Of a stretch of 64,000 bases of DNA, positions 53,985 through 61,512 are shown in pieces. Position numbers and translations under genes: made by a program. This DNA comes from Caulobacteraceae bacterium (GTDB taxonomy: Bacteria > Pseudomonadota > Alphaproteobacteria > Caulobacterales > Caulobacteraceae): positions 39,828 to 103,827 of the forward strand of contig DAIDGR010000110.1 of the NCBI GenBank assembly GCA_027452265.1, written 5' to 3'. Each line of letters begins with the position of its first letter. The stretch's first letter is position 1. The notes under the pieces are model-generated. The model searched no databases, was not told the DNA's origin, and worked only from the letters and a program-made list of their open reading frames with translations.

Positions 53985-54749
53985 TTAGCCTCGAAACCGG
54001 CGGTTCAGCTTTCGCATGCCGCCGATCCAGCGCTCATAGTCGCCCGTCTTGCGACGCATATAGTCCAACACCTCGGGGTGGGGCAGGATCAGGAAGCGCT
54101 CGGCCTCGATCGCTTCGAGGCAGATCTCCGCCACCGTTTCCGGCTCCATCATGCCATCGATGCTGGCGACGCCGTCTGGATTGCCGGCGGTCATGGCCGT
54201 GCGCACCGCCTGGGGACAGAGGACGCTGACCTTGATGCCCTGATCGCCATGGGTGATGGCCAACCATTCGGCCAGGCCCACGGCGGCGTGCTTGGTCACC
54301 GCATAGGGGGCCGATCCGATCTGGGACAGGAGGCCCGCCGCCGAGGCGGTATTCACCAGATACCCCCCGCCCCGCGCCGCCATGCGCGGGACCAGAGCCC
54401 GGGCGGCCCAGACATGCGACATGACATTGATCCGCCAGATTCGGTCCCAGGCCTCGTCCGGCGCCTCGGCTCCGCCCCCCACGCCAATGCCGGCATTGGA
54501 GCAGAAGAGGTCGATGGGCCCCTCCTCCGCCTCCACCGTTTCGATCAAGGCCACAAGATCGGCCTCGCGAGAGACATCGACGCGGAACCCGCGTCCGCCG
54601 GTCGCCGCGGCCGTGGCGAGGGCCCCTTCACCATTGAGATCGGCGCAGATCACCTTGCGCGCGCCGGCCCGGGCGAAGCGCTCGGCCATGGCCTTGCCGA
54701 TGCCGCTCGCCGCGCCGGTGACCACCGCGATCCTGTCCTTCAGCTCCAT
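53985..54749 (-). CDS. SDR-family oxidoreductase
   Basis: 254 aa classical short-chain dehydrogenase. MELKDRIAVVTGAASGIGKAMAERFARAGARKVICADLNGEG has the TGxxxGIG motif and an Asp at the end of strand 2 (CADLN), which favours NAD+ over NADP+. NAGIGVG and the catalytic SAPYAVTKHAAVGLAEWLAI are present. C-terminal EVLDYMRRKTGDYERWIGGMRKLN is a longer tail of unknown role. It lies between the amidohydrolase and DUF1993 genes on the same strand. Confidence 0.9.
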   Translation of the reverse strand: MELKDRIAVVTGAASGIGKAMAERFARAGARKVICADLNGEGALATAAATGGRGFRVDVSREADLVALIETVEAEEGPIDLFCSNAGIGVGGGAEAPDEAWDRIWRINVMSHVWAARALVPRMAARGGGYLVNTASAAGLLSQIGSAPYAVTKHAAVGLAEWLAITHGDQGIKVSVLCPQAVRTAMTAGNPDGVASIDGMMEPETVAEICLEAIEAERFLILPHPEVLDYMRRKTGDYERWIGGMRKLNRRFRG

Positions 54750-54790
54750 GCTCGGGCTCCTTCCAGCCGGTTCGGTTCAGGCCAAGCCGA

Positions 54791-56134
54791 TCAGGGCCGG
54801 CGATAGACGACCCCGCCCTTCATGACGAAATTCACGCGCTCGGTGGCGGCGATGTCCGCCGTCGGATCGCCCGGCATGGCCACCAGATCGGCCAGATAGC
54901 CCGGCGCGATACGCCCCAGATCCCGGGCGCGGCGCAGGACGGCCGCATCGGTCGCCGTCGCGGCGGTCAGGGCCTGTTCGGGGCTCATCCCGTCCTTCAC
55001 CATCCACTCCAGTTCGCGCCAATTGGTCCCGTGCGGGAAAACCCCAACATCGCTTCCCATGCCGATGGTCACACCGGCCGCCAGGGCCTCCTTGAACACG
55101 GCGGCCGCCTGGGCCATGGCCGGGGTCGGCGGGTCCCCGGGCTTGTAGCCCTGAAAATATTCGCTGGTCGCCTCCACGGCGGTCAGGGTCGGCATATAGG
55201 CGATGTGCTTCTCCGCCATTTCGCGGAACAGCTCCGGCGTGCCGCCATAGCCGTGCTCAATGGTGTCGACGCCGGCTTCGATCGCCCGGCGCAGCCCTTC
55301 AGTCGTCGAGGTGTGCACGGCGACGGGCCGGCCAAGGCTGTGCGCCACCTCGACCGCGGCGCGCAGCTCCGCCTCGGTGAAGGTGGGGACGCCCTCGCCC
55401 TGCGGGCCCACGCGATAGTCGGCGTAGAGCTTGATCCAGTCCGCGCCCCGCGCCGCCTGCTCGCGCACCGCCGCGGTGATTCCGTCGACCCCATTGGCCT
55501 CCTGTCCGCCCTGGGGGAGGTCGATATCGGGGCGGTAACGGCCCACGGCCGGACCGTAGGCGCCCAGGGCGACGATGGCGCGCGTGGCGACGAACATGCG
55601 TGGACCCCGAATGATCCCCTGATCGATAGCGTCGCGCACGCCGACATCGGCATAGCCCGCGCCCTCGGTCCCCAGATCGCGCAGCACCGTAAAGCCCGCC
55701 ATCAGCGTATCGCGGGCGTGAACGCCGGCGCGCAGGGTGCGCAAGGCGGGCGCCTCCTTCAGCACCTGATCGTCCCACAGGGTCTCGTTATAGGGGTGCA
55801 GAAGGACGTGAGAGTGCAGGTCCATAAGGCCCGGGATCAGGGTCTCCCCGGGCAGGTCGATCACCTTGGCGCCCGGAGGCGGGGCGACCTGGTCCGCCGG
55901 CCCCACGGCCGTGATGGTCTCGCCGGTCACCAGCACGACCCAGCCCGCGTGCTCAGCCTGCCCCGCCGTCCAGACCCGCGCCGGGCGCAGAAGATAGACG
56001 GTCCGAGGCGGAGCGACGGAGCGGCCCGCCTGGGCGAGGCCCGGGAGGGCGCTAAGGCCAAAGAGCAGGACAAGGCCAAGAAGCGGACCCCATCCCGGCG
56101 TGAACCTGGACCGAACGGCGGCGGCGCGACTCAT
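54791..56134 (-). CDS. Secreted amidohydrolase (imidazolonepropionase-like)
   Basis: 447 aa metal-dependent hydrolase. A signal peptide (LLGLVLLFGLSALPGLAQA) directs export. The HxH metal motif is GLMDLHSHVLLHP; the bridging Lys lies in ADWIKLYADYR; other ligands are in VAVHTSTTEG, DTIEHGYGGTPEL and MGSDVGVFPHGTN. The family includes prolidases and organophosphorus-acid hydrolases that act on dipeptides or small cyclic amides; the substrate is unknown. The ATG shares one base with the stop of the MDR gene (TGATG). The end APGYLADLVAMPGDPTADI is typical. Confidence 0.9.
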   Translation of the reverse strand: MSRAAAVRSRFTPGWGPLLGLVLLFGLSALPGLAQAGRSVAPPRTVYLLRPARVWTAGQAEHAGWVVLVTGETITAVGPADQVAPPPGAKVIDLPGETLIPGLMDLHSHVLLHPYNETLWDDQVLKEAPALRTLRAGVHARDTLMAGFTVLRDLGTEGAGYADVGVRDAIDQGIIRGPRMFVATRAIVALGAYGPAVGRYRPDIDLPQGGQEANGVDGITAAVREQAARGADWIKLYADYRVGPQGEGVPTFTEAELRAAVEVAHSLGRPVAVHTSTTEGLRRAIEAGVDTIEHGYGGTPELFREMAEKHIAYMPTLTAVEATSEYFQGYKPGDPPTPAMAQAAAVFKEALAAGVTIGMGSDVGVFPHGTNWRELEWMVKDGMSPEQALTAATATDAAVLRRARDLGRIAPGYLADLVAMPGDPTADIAATERVNFVMKGGVVYRRP

Positions 56135-57270
56135 CAGGGGAGGCTCGGATCGATCAGGTATTTGCCGCCGGTGGCGCGGCGGGCATAGGCGGCGATGACG
56201 GCCGGATCGAGCGCCTGGCGGAGTGAAATCGTCTGGTCGTAGTGGCTGGCGAAGGTGGTGCGGATCTCGCGTCCGACCCTTTCGCGCAGGGCCGCCGCCG
56301 CCTCGGGCCCGATGCGCATCAGGAAGGGGGTCAGGAGCCAGCCGCCAAGCCCCCAACTCATGCCGAAGCTGCGGACCAGCTCGGTGGGGCCAAGATCGAG
56401 GGCGCCGTAGATATAGACCTGCTTGTGCACGCTCGAGCCGTAGCGGCTGTACGCGCCGGCCTTACGGCTCGCCACCACCTCCATGGCCGACAGGATCTGG
56501 CCGGCCAGACGCCCGCCGCCGATGGCGTCGAAGCCAAGCGTGGCGCCGGTGGCGTCCAGCGCTGCGATGAGCGCGTCCTGGAAGTCCGGCGTGCTGGTGT
56601 CGAGGACATGTCTGGCGCCCTGACTCCTCAGGAGCTCCGCCTGGGCCGGACTGCGAACGATGTTCACCAGGGCAATGCCGTCGGCCTGGCAGGCGCGGTT
56701 GAGCATCTGGCCGAGATTGGACGCCGCCGCGGTGTGCACCAGGGCGCTGTGCCCCTCGCGCTTCATGGTCTCGATCATGCCGAGCGCGGTCAGGGGATTG
56801 ACGAAGCAGGACGCGCCTTCCCGGGCCGTGACGCCCTCGGGCAGGACGAGGCAATCGGCCGCGCGCACCGTACGGTACTGGGCGTACATGGCCCCGCCAA
56901 TCGCGGCCACGGTGCGGCCGATCAGGGCCTTGGCCGTCTCGCCGGCCGCGATCACCGTCCCCGCGCCTTCATTGCCCACCGGCATGGACTCGCCCACCCG
57001 GGCCGCCAGAGCCTTGAGCGCCGCGGCGCTCACCGGCCCGGCGACCGCCGGACGCGCGGCGCTTCCCGTGGCCACCAGGCTCGCCGGGTCCGCGGGACCC
57101 AGCAGCAAGCCAAGGTCTGAGGGGTTGATGGGTGTGGCCTCGATACGGATCAGCACCTCATCCGGGCCGGGGGCCGCGATCTCCACCTCCGCCAGGCTCA
57201 GCTCCAGGCGGCCCTCCGGCGACAGCAGCGAGCGCAGTTGCATCCCCGTCTTCGGCGCGTGTTCTGACAT
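56134..57270 (-). CDS. Zinc-type MDR oxidoreductase (quinone-oxidoreductase-like)
   Basis: 378 aa medium-chain dehydrogenase/reductase. The GroES-like domain has APGPDEVLIRIEATPINPSDLGLLLG and VGNEGAGTVIAAGETAKALIGRTVA; the Rossmann half has ALVHTAAASNLGQMLNRAC and GATLGFDAIGGGRLAGQIL. No catalytic-zinc Cys/His set is visible, as in enoyl-reductase-like quinone oxidoreductases. I start at the ATG at 57270 (MSEHAPKTGM); the ORF track extends 43 residues upstream through repeat copy E, which is spurious. It heads the MDR-amidohydrolase-SDR-DUF1993 set. Confidence 0.88.
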   Translation of the reverse strand: MSEHAPKTGMQLRSLLSPEGRLELSLAEVEIAAPGPDEVLIRIEATPINPSDLGLLLGPADPASLVATGSAARPAVAGPVSAAALKALAARVGESMPVGNEGAGTVIAAGETAKALIGRTVAAIGGAMYAQYRTVRAADCLVLPEGVTAREGASCFVNPLTALGMIETMKREGHSALVHTAAASNLGQMLNRACQADGIALVNIVRSPAQAELLRSQGARHVLDTSTPDFQDALIAALDATGATLGFDAIGGGRLAGQILSAMEVVASRKAGAYSRYGSSVHKQVYIYGALDLGPTELVRSFGMSWGLGGWLLTPFLMRIGPEAAAALRERVGREIRTTFASHYDQTISLRQALDPAVIAAYARRATGGKYLIDPSLP

Positions 57271-57290
57271 GAATCCCGTTTCCTTCCCCA

Positions 57291-57404
57291 AGAGGACGAT
57301 GCGTTTTCGTGGAACCGGCGAAAACGCAGACTCGTGCTCGGTTTTAAAGCCCTTGAGCGCGTTGCGAAGCGCCGGGTTGGCTCCGTCCCAACGCAACACG
57401 CTCT
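57291..57404 (+). repeat. Dispersed two-hairpin element, copy E
   Basis: Starts AGAGGACGATGCGTTTTCGT and ends CAACACGCTCT. The inner stem CGTTTTCG/CGAAAACG is perfect in this copy. It lies 20 bp upstream of the MDR gene start and would be in its 5' region, between it and the ompA terminator. Confidence 0.85.
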
Positions 57405-57501
57405 ACGCGTCGACGGCCCGCTTCCTGAGCCGGGCGCCTTTGGAGCCCTGAGGGACCACAGGGCGGGACAAGGTGCAAGGCGTCGATCCAGCCCACGGCC
57501 C

Positions 57502-57535
57502 AAAAAGCAAAGAGCCCGGTCTTTCGACCGGGCTC
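57502..57535 (-). terminator. Intrinsic terminator of the OmpA gene
   Basis: On the minus strand GAGCCCGGTC, a 4-nt GAAA loop and GACCGGGCTC form a perfect 10-bp stem, followed by TTTGCTTTTT. It lies 30 bp after the OmpA gene stop. A textbook Rho-independent terminator, the best one in the window. Confidence 0.9.
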
Positions 57536-57565
57536 CCGCTTCAGGCTTGGACTTCAATCAGCGGA

Positions 57566-58810
57566 TCAGAAGTCGATGTGGATCGTGGAGCGCCGGTTCA
57601 GCGGCTCCTTCACGCCGGGGGGCGTCTGGACGGCAAGGTCGTCCATACCCGTCCAGCTCACGCTGAGCGTGTCCTGCGGAACGCCCAGGGCGACCAGCGC
57701 GTCGGCCGTGGCCTTGGCGCGGCGCTCGGAGAGCCGCAGATTGTAGGCGCGGGTGCCGGAGGTGTCGGTGTGACCCACCACCAGCTCCTTCTTGGCGTGG
57801 CCCGCCGTGGCGTACTGCGCCGCATCCTGGAGCACGTTCTGCGCTTCCGGCGTGATCACATACTGATCCCACGGGAAGTAGATGACGTAATCACGCGCCG
57901 TGTAGACCGGAGCCGGGGGAGGCGGCGGCGGCGGAGGCGGCGGCGGAGGAGGCGGGGGAGGCGGCGGCGGCGGCGGGGGCGGCGGCGGAGGCGGCGGCGC
58001 CGGCGCCTTGGCGAAGCTGTACCGCAGGCCCAGGGCCACGGAGTGATCGATGTAGCGGACCTTGTAAGACTGGCCGCTCACGAAATCGTGGACCTTCTCG
58101 AGCCCACCGCTCAGGAAGGTGTAGGTCAGATCGACATTGACCCGGTCGGTCACCGCGTAGGTGAAGCCGCCGAGGAGCTGGTAGGCTTCCTGGGCCGGAG
58201 AGGAGTCGATGTCGACGAACGTGCCTTGGGCCGAGGCTGGAAGGCCGGGACCAAAGGCGTGGCCGTTGACCCGCACTTCGCTGAGATAGTTGACGCCGAT
58301 GCCGGCGCCGACAAACGGGCTCAGGCGATACTGCGGCAGCAGGTCGACGATGCCGTTGACCATGAAGGTCAAGGAGTCGACGGTGCCGTAGGGGTGGGTG
58401 CAGGAGCCCGACAGAGCGCCCGTATTGGGATTGTAAGCCTCGGTGCTGCCGGCCCCGCAGATCACGGTCTCATTGCCGGTAAAGCTGCTCGCGCCCTTCA
58501 GCACGCCAGGCCGATAACCGCCCTGAAGCTCCAACCGGAAGTAGGGGTTGAAGCGATAGCCGACCCGGGCGAACACATCGACGTTCTGATAGTCCTTGAG
58601 GGTCAGGGCCTGGGTGGCCTGGTCCTCGGGGATCAGACGGAAGTCGTCGGGGAAGTGGCCGCCGATATCGACAGCGCCGTACCAGCCCGGCGTCGACGCC
58701 GAAAAGGGCGCCGGAGACATCGGTCCACCCATTCCATCGGACTGGGCCATGGCCGCGCCCGCGATCAACATCAGCCCCAAAGCGGAGCCCACGAGGAGTC
58801 TTGGTTTCAC
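57566..58810 (-). CDS. OmpA-family outer-membrane protein with polyproline linker
   Basis: 414 aa. A signal peptide (LLVGSALGLMLIAGAAMAQ) leads into an eight-strand beta-barrel (GWYGAVDIGGHFPDDF, YRFNPYFRLELQGGYRPG, LSPFVGAGIGVNYLSEV, VDLTYTFLSGGLEKVHDF, ALGLRYSFAKA). A run of 28 Pro joins it to a C-terminal OmpA peptidoglycan-binding domain with VVGHTDTSGTRAYNLRLSERRAKATADAL, which has the Asp and Arg that hold diaminopimelate. It links the outer membrane to the cell wall. The start is a GTG at 58810, preceded by AGAGGG. It ends at a strong terminator. Confidence 0.93.
   Translation of the reverse strand: MKPRLLVGSALGLMLIAGAAMAQSDGMGGPMSPAPFSASTPGWYGAVDIGGHFPDDFRLIPEDQATQALTLKDYQNVDVFARVGYRFNPYFRLELQGGYRPGVLKGASSFTGNETVICGAGSTEAYNPNTGALSGSCTHPYGTVDSLTFMVNGIVDLLPQYRLSPFVGAGIGVNYLSEVRVNGHAFGPGLPASAQGTFVDIDSSPAQEAYQLLGGFTYAVTDRVNVDLTYTFLSGGLEKVHDFVSGQSYKVRYIDHSVALGLRYSFAKAPAPPPPPPPPPPPPPPPPPPPPPPPPPPPPAPVYTARDYVIYFPWDQYVITPEAQNVLQDAAQYATAGHAKKELVVGHTDTSGTRAYNLRLSERRAKATADALVALGVPQDTLSVSWTGMDDLAVQTPPGVKEPLNRRSTIHIDF
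57914..57997. repeat. Run of 28 proline codons in the OmpA gene
   Basis: On the minus strand CCG, CCC and CCT codons alternate without interruption for 84 bp, with no CCA. They encode the linker between the beta-barrel and the OmpA domain. Mixed codons suggest selection on the protein rather than simple slippage. Translation of such a run would depend strongly on EF-P. Confidence 0.92.
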
Positions 58811-59192
58811 GTCACCCTCTTTTATCTTGCGCCGGACCTGAAGGCCCGGGCGGTTGCAATTCGCCGGCGAGTTCATCGCCAACCATCGCGGCGCTCGGAT
58901 GGAGCTAGGTTCCAACGCCGCCAATATAAATCTCGATCCGCGCGTCCACGCCTGATTTCGTCGATTTCGCGCAAACCCAGCCTCATTTTGGCTCAGTGTG
59001 GCCGAAATGCCAACATTTCAGCCTCTTGGCCGTACCTATCGCGCCCTGATCGCTTCGCGCACAAGGCCACCCCACTCCACGGGAGAAGGGCGCGTGACAG
59101 GGCTCTGAAGATGACCGAACGATTTACGGACGAGGAATGAAAAAGGCGTGAAAGCCGCAACCGCCGGCCCCCAAGGCCGGCGCTAGAGACGT
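58811..59192. other. 382-bp intergenic region upstream of the OmpA gene
   Basis: The OmpA end of this region must hold its promoter; I see no confident box. Near 59001-59032 there is a weak inverted repeat (GGCCGAAATG ... CATTTC ... GGCC). At 59163-59181 GCCGGCC and GGCCGGC form a 7-bp hairpin just after the MFS stop, and the minus strand shows a TTTTT at 59140-59144, so this end probably holds the MFS terminator. No gene found; the long minus-strand ORF across it is a shadow. Confidence 0.5.
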
Positions 59193-60410
59193 TCAGGTCG
59201 GGCCCGCCTCGCCCTCGGCGCGCACGCCGAGGGCGATGACGCCCAGGGCCAGGAGCATGAGGCCCCCCGCCAGAAGAAAGGCGGCGCCTGGCAGGCCGCG
59301 CCGGACGCCCCAGGCGAAGGCCTGGGTGACGATCAGGGGACCAAGAATGGCGGTGAGGCCACCCAGGCTCGATAGGCCGCCTTGAAGCGCGCCCTGGCGG
59401 CTGGCCTCGGTCCGGCGCGACATCAGGCCGTTGAGGGCGGGATAGGCGAGGTTGGAAAGGGCGCCGGGAAGGAAAAAGGCATAGACCTGCCAGGACCGCG
59501 TCGCGAAGGCATAGGCGAGGACGCTTGCGGCGCCGCTGGCCACCCCAAGCAGGGCCGCGCCGCGATCGCCCAGGGCCTTGACCGCGCGGCCGGTGACCAG
59601 GGCCTGCACCAGGACGCTGGTGAACCCGACATAGGCCAGCGAAAGTCCGATATCGCGCGGGCTCCAGTGGAATTGCTGAGTGGTCCAGAAGGCCCAGGTG
59701 GCCGGATAGACCGCGCCGCCCAGTTGCCAGACGGCCCAGGCCAGGATCAGGGCTCCAGCTCCACGGCCGGCGCCAAGCAGGGGGGCAAAGGCGCCCAGCA
59801 GATGAGCCTCGCGCCAGCGAAAGGGCCGCCGGTTCTCGGCCGCCAGGGTTTCGCGCATAAACAGGAAGAGGGCCAGGGCGCTGAGGGCGGCGAGGCCCGC
59901 CGCGGCGATGAAGGGCGCACGGGGGCCCAGCCCCGCGATCAATCCTCCCGCGGCCGGCCCCAGGATGAAGCCCGCGCCCCAGGCCCCGCTCAGCCACCCA
60001 AAGGCGGCGCTACGCTCCTGCGGCGGGGTGACGTCGGCGATCACGGCCCCGGCCGGTCCGATGACGGCGCCGAACATGCCCGCAAGGCCCCGGCCGACGA
60101 ACAGCCAGAGGAGATTGGGCGCAAGGGCCATGACGCCATAATCGAAGGCGAAAGCGACCATGCTCAAGGTCAGGACCAGGCGCCGGCCGAAGCGGTCGCC
60201 AAGCTGTCCCATGACCGGGGCGGCGACAAACTGCCCCGCGGCGAAGATCCCCACCAGCCAGCCGCTCGCCTGGGTCGCCGCCGGCAGGTCGAGATGGCCC
60301 AGCCGCATGACCAACTCCGGCAGGACCGGCGCGGCCACGCCATAGCCCATGGCGTCCACCAGCACCGCACTGAGCGCCAGGGGAATCGCGGGGTGGGCGA
60401 AGTGCGGCAT
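59193..60410 (-). CDS. TCR/Tet-family MFS exporter
   Basis: 405 aa, twelve helices. LSAVLVDAMGYGVAAPVLPEL in helix 1 matches the Tet(A)-type proton antiporters, motif A is MGQLGDRFGRRLVLTLS, and motif C-like GAVIGPAGAVIADVTPPQERSAAFGWLSGAWGAGFILGPAAGGLIAG is typical. It would export a drug or metabolite; homology alone does not show tetracycline resistance. It lies 38 bp downstream of the tRNA-Thr gene on the same strand and may be read from the same transcript. Confidence 0.87.
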   Translation of the reverse strand: MPHFAHPAIPLALSAVLVDAMGYGVAAPVLPELVMRLGHLDLPAATQASGWLVGIFAAGQFVAAPVMGQLGDRFGRRLVLTLSMVAFAFDYGVMALAPNLLWLFVGRGLAGMFGAVIGPAGAVIADVTPPQERSAAFGWLSGAWGAGFILGPAAGGLIAGLGPRAPFIAAAGLAALSALALFLFMRETLAAENRRPFRWREAHLLGAFAPLLGAGRGAGALILAWAVWQLGGAVYPATWAFWTTQQFHWSPRDIGLSLAYVGFTSVLVQALVTGRAVKALGDRGAALLGVASGAASVLAYAFATRSWQVYAFFLPGALSNLAYPALNGLMSRRTEASRQGALQGGLSSLGGLTAILGPLIVTQAFAWGVRRGLPGAAFLLAGGLMLLALGVIALGVRAEGEAGPT

Positions 60411-60448
60411 GTGAGGACTCGCCCGGTCGCCGTCAGGAACGGAAAAGA

Positions 60449-60524
60449 TGGCGCCGCCTAGGTGACTCGAACACCTGACCTACGCATTACGAATGCGCCG
60501 CTCTACCGGCTGAGCTAAGGCGGC
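60449..60524 (-). tRNA. tRNA-Thr (anticodon CGT)
   Basis: The 76-nt cloverleaf reads GCCGCCT acceptor, GCTC...GAGC D-arm, GCGCA-TTCGTAA-TGCGT anticodon arm, AGGTC variable loop, AGGTG-TTCGAGT-CACCT T-arm and AGGCGGC, then G and an encoded CCA. Anticodon CGT decodes ACG. The discriminator base reads G, whereas A or U is usual for bacterial tRNA-Thr. The 5' part overlaps the last codons of a small ORF. ACG is a common Thr codon in GC-rich genomes. Confidence 0.93.
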
Positions 60525-60787
60525 CCCGGCTTTGCCCGGTTTGGATCGGGCGGGGATATTTGACCGCTCTTAGCCTCCCTTGGGCTCGTCGCCAAGGGAG
60601 GCCGCAAAGCCGCGTGGCCCGCGCCCGCGTGAGGGCCCGTGTGATGGCCCGTGTGATGGATGGCGCCGAACAGGGCCAGGGCGCCGAGGATCGAGGCGAG
60701 GGCCAGGCCCATCATCGCCCAGAAGGCGCCGCTCAGGACCTTGATGTCGGGCTGGGCGATATCCGGATCAGGCGGGGGCTCGGCCAT
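60515..60787 (-). CDS. Small His-rich membrane protein after hemD; 3' end runs into tRNA-Thr
   Basis: 90 aa as annotated. The first 60 residues look real: one hydrophobic helix (SGAFWAMMGLALASILGALALFGAI) and a His-rich tail (HHTGHHTGPHAGAGH). It starts 5 bp after the hemD stop. After about residue 60 the GC3 falls and the frame continues through a strong hairpin into the tRNA gene, stopping at TAG inside the D-arm. In another frame the same DNA reads GFAASLGDEPKGG then TAA at 60570-60572, a more natural end. A frameshift near 60600-60620 is therefore possible. RNase P cleavage of the tRNA would also cut off the present stop. Confidence 0.55.
   Translation of the reverse strand: MAEPPPDPDIAQPDIKVLSGAFWAMMGLALASILGALALFGAIHHTGHHTGPHAGAGHAALRPPLATSPREAKSGQISPPDPNRAKPGPP
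60573..60602. terminator. Strong hairpin between hemD side and tRNA-Thr
   Basis: GCCTCCCTTGG (60573-60583) and CCAAGGGAGGC (60592-60602) form a perfect 11-bp stem with an 8-nt loop. It is inside the distal part of the small His-rich ORF and about 50 bp before the tRNA. There is no U-tract. It looks more like an intergenic structure than coding DNA. Confidence 0.5.
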
Positions 60788-60792
60788 GGGGA

Positions 60793-61512
60793 TCAGATCT
60801 CGCGCGCCCAGCGGGCAAGGGTGTCGAGGAGGTCGGTCTCGGTCGGCGCGGCGGCGGCGAAGGTCGGGAGGCCGAGGGCCGCCACGGGAGCGAGAACGGC
60901 GGCGGAAAGGCCGATGAGCGCCGGGCGGAAGGCCGGCCGCCCGATCAGGGCCTGGGCGAGGAACTCCCCGCCCCGGGGAGAGTGCAGGAGGACGGCGCGG
61001 ACCGTCTCGACCCCGGCCCAGGCGGCGGCGTCCAGCGTCACAGGATCGGTGCGATAGAGGTCGAGTCGGCGGGCGTCGAGACCGCCGGCGGTCAGGGCGC
61101 CGGTCAGATCCCCGGCCGGGGCTTCGGCGGAGAGGTGCAGGATAGGTCCGGACAGCCGGCCCGCCCCCCGCGTGGCGAGGATCAGCCTGGCCAGGGCGGC
61201 GACATCGCCCTTTGCCGAGACCACCTCGGCGAAGCCGGCCTCGCGCGCGGCGGCGGCGGTGGCCTCGCCCACGGCGAAGGCCAGGGGCGGAGCGCCTCGC
61301 ACCCCCCGGGCGGAGCAGGCGCGTACCGCGTTGGCGCTGGTGAAGGCCACGGCGGCGAGACCGGAGAGGTCCAAAGCGCCCTCTCCCAGCGGACGGGTTT
61401 CCAGCAGGGGGTGAACGAGGGGGACAAGACCCAGGCGGGCGACGCGCTCGCCCGTGGCCGAGGCGCCGGGCTGGGCGCGGGTGATCCAGACGCGCGGCGC
61501 GTCAGAGGGCAA
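60793..61512 (-). CDS. hemD: Uroporphyrinogen-III synthase
   Basis: 239 aa, cyclises hydroxymethylbilane with inversion of ring D. The family is poorly conserved; support comes from RVWITRAQPGASATGERVARLGLVPLVHPLLETR at the start, AVAFTSANAVRACS, AFAVGEATAAAAREAGFAEV, LYRTDPV, and the end VRAVLLHSPRGGEFLAQAL. The only sensible start is a TTG at 61512, overlapping the hemC end by 11 bp; the ORF track extends into hemC. Directly downstream of hemC, so order and function fit. Confidence 0.88.
   Translation of the reverse strand: MPSDAPRVWITRAQPGASATGERVARLGLVPLVHPLLETRPLGEGALDLSGLAAVAFTSANAVRACSARGVRGAPPLAFAVGEATAAAAREAGFAEVVSAKGDVAALARLILATRGAGRLSGPILHLSAEAPAGDLTGALTAGGLDARRLDLYRTDPVTLDAAAWAGVETVRAVLLHSPRGGEFLAQALIGRPAFRPALIGLSAAVLAPVAALGLPTFAAAAPTETDLLDTLARWAREI

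Noticed and set aside
58993-59997. 334-aa minus-strand ORF upstream of the OmpA gene
   Set aside because: It is a shifted frame over the MFS gene and its 3' non-coding region; the MFS frame shows the true family motifs.
59193-60410. Tetracycline-resistance gene
   Set aside because: It has TCR/Tet-family motifs, but many chromosomal exporters share them; resistance cannot be claimed from sequence alone.
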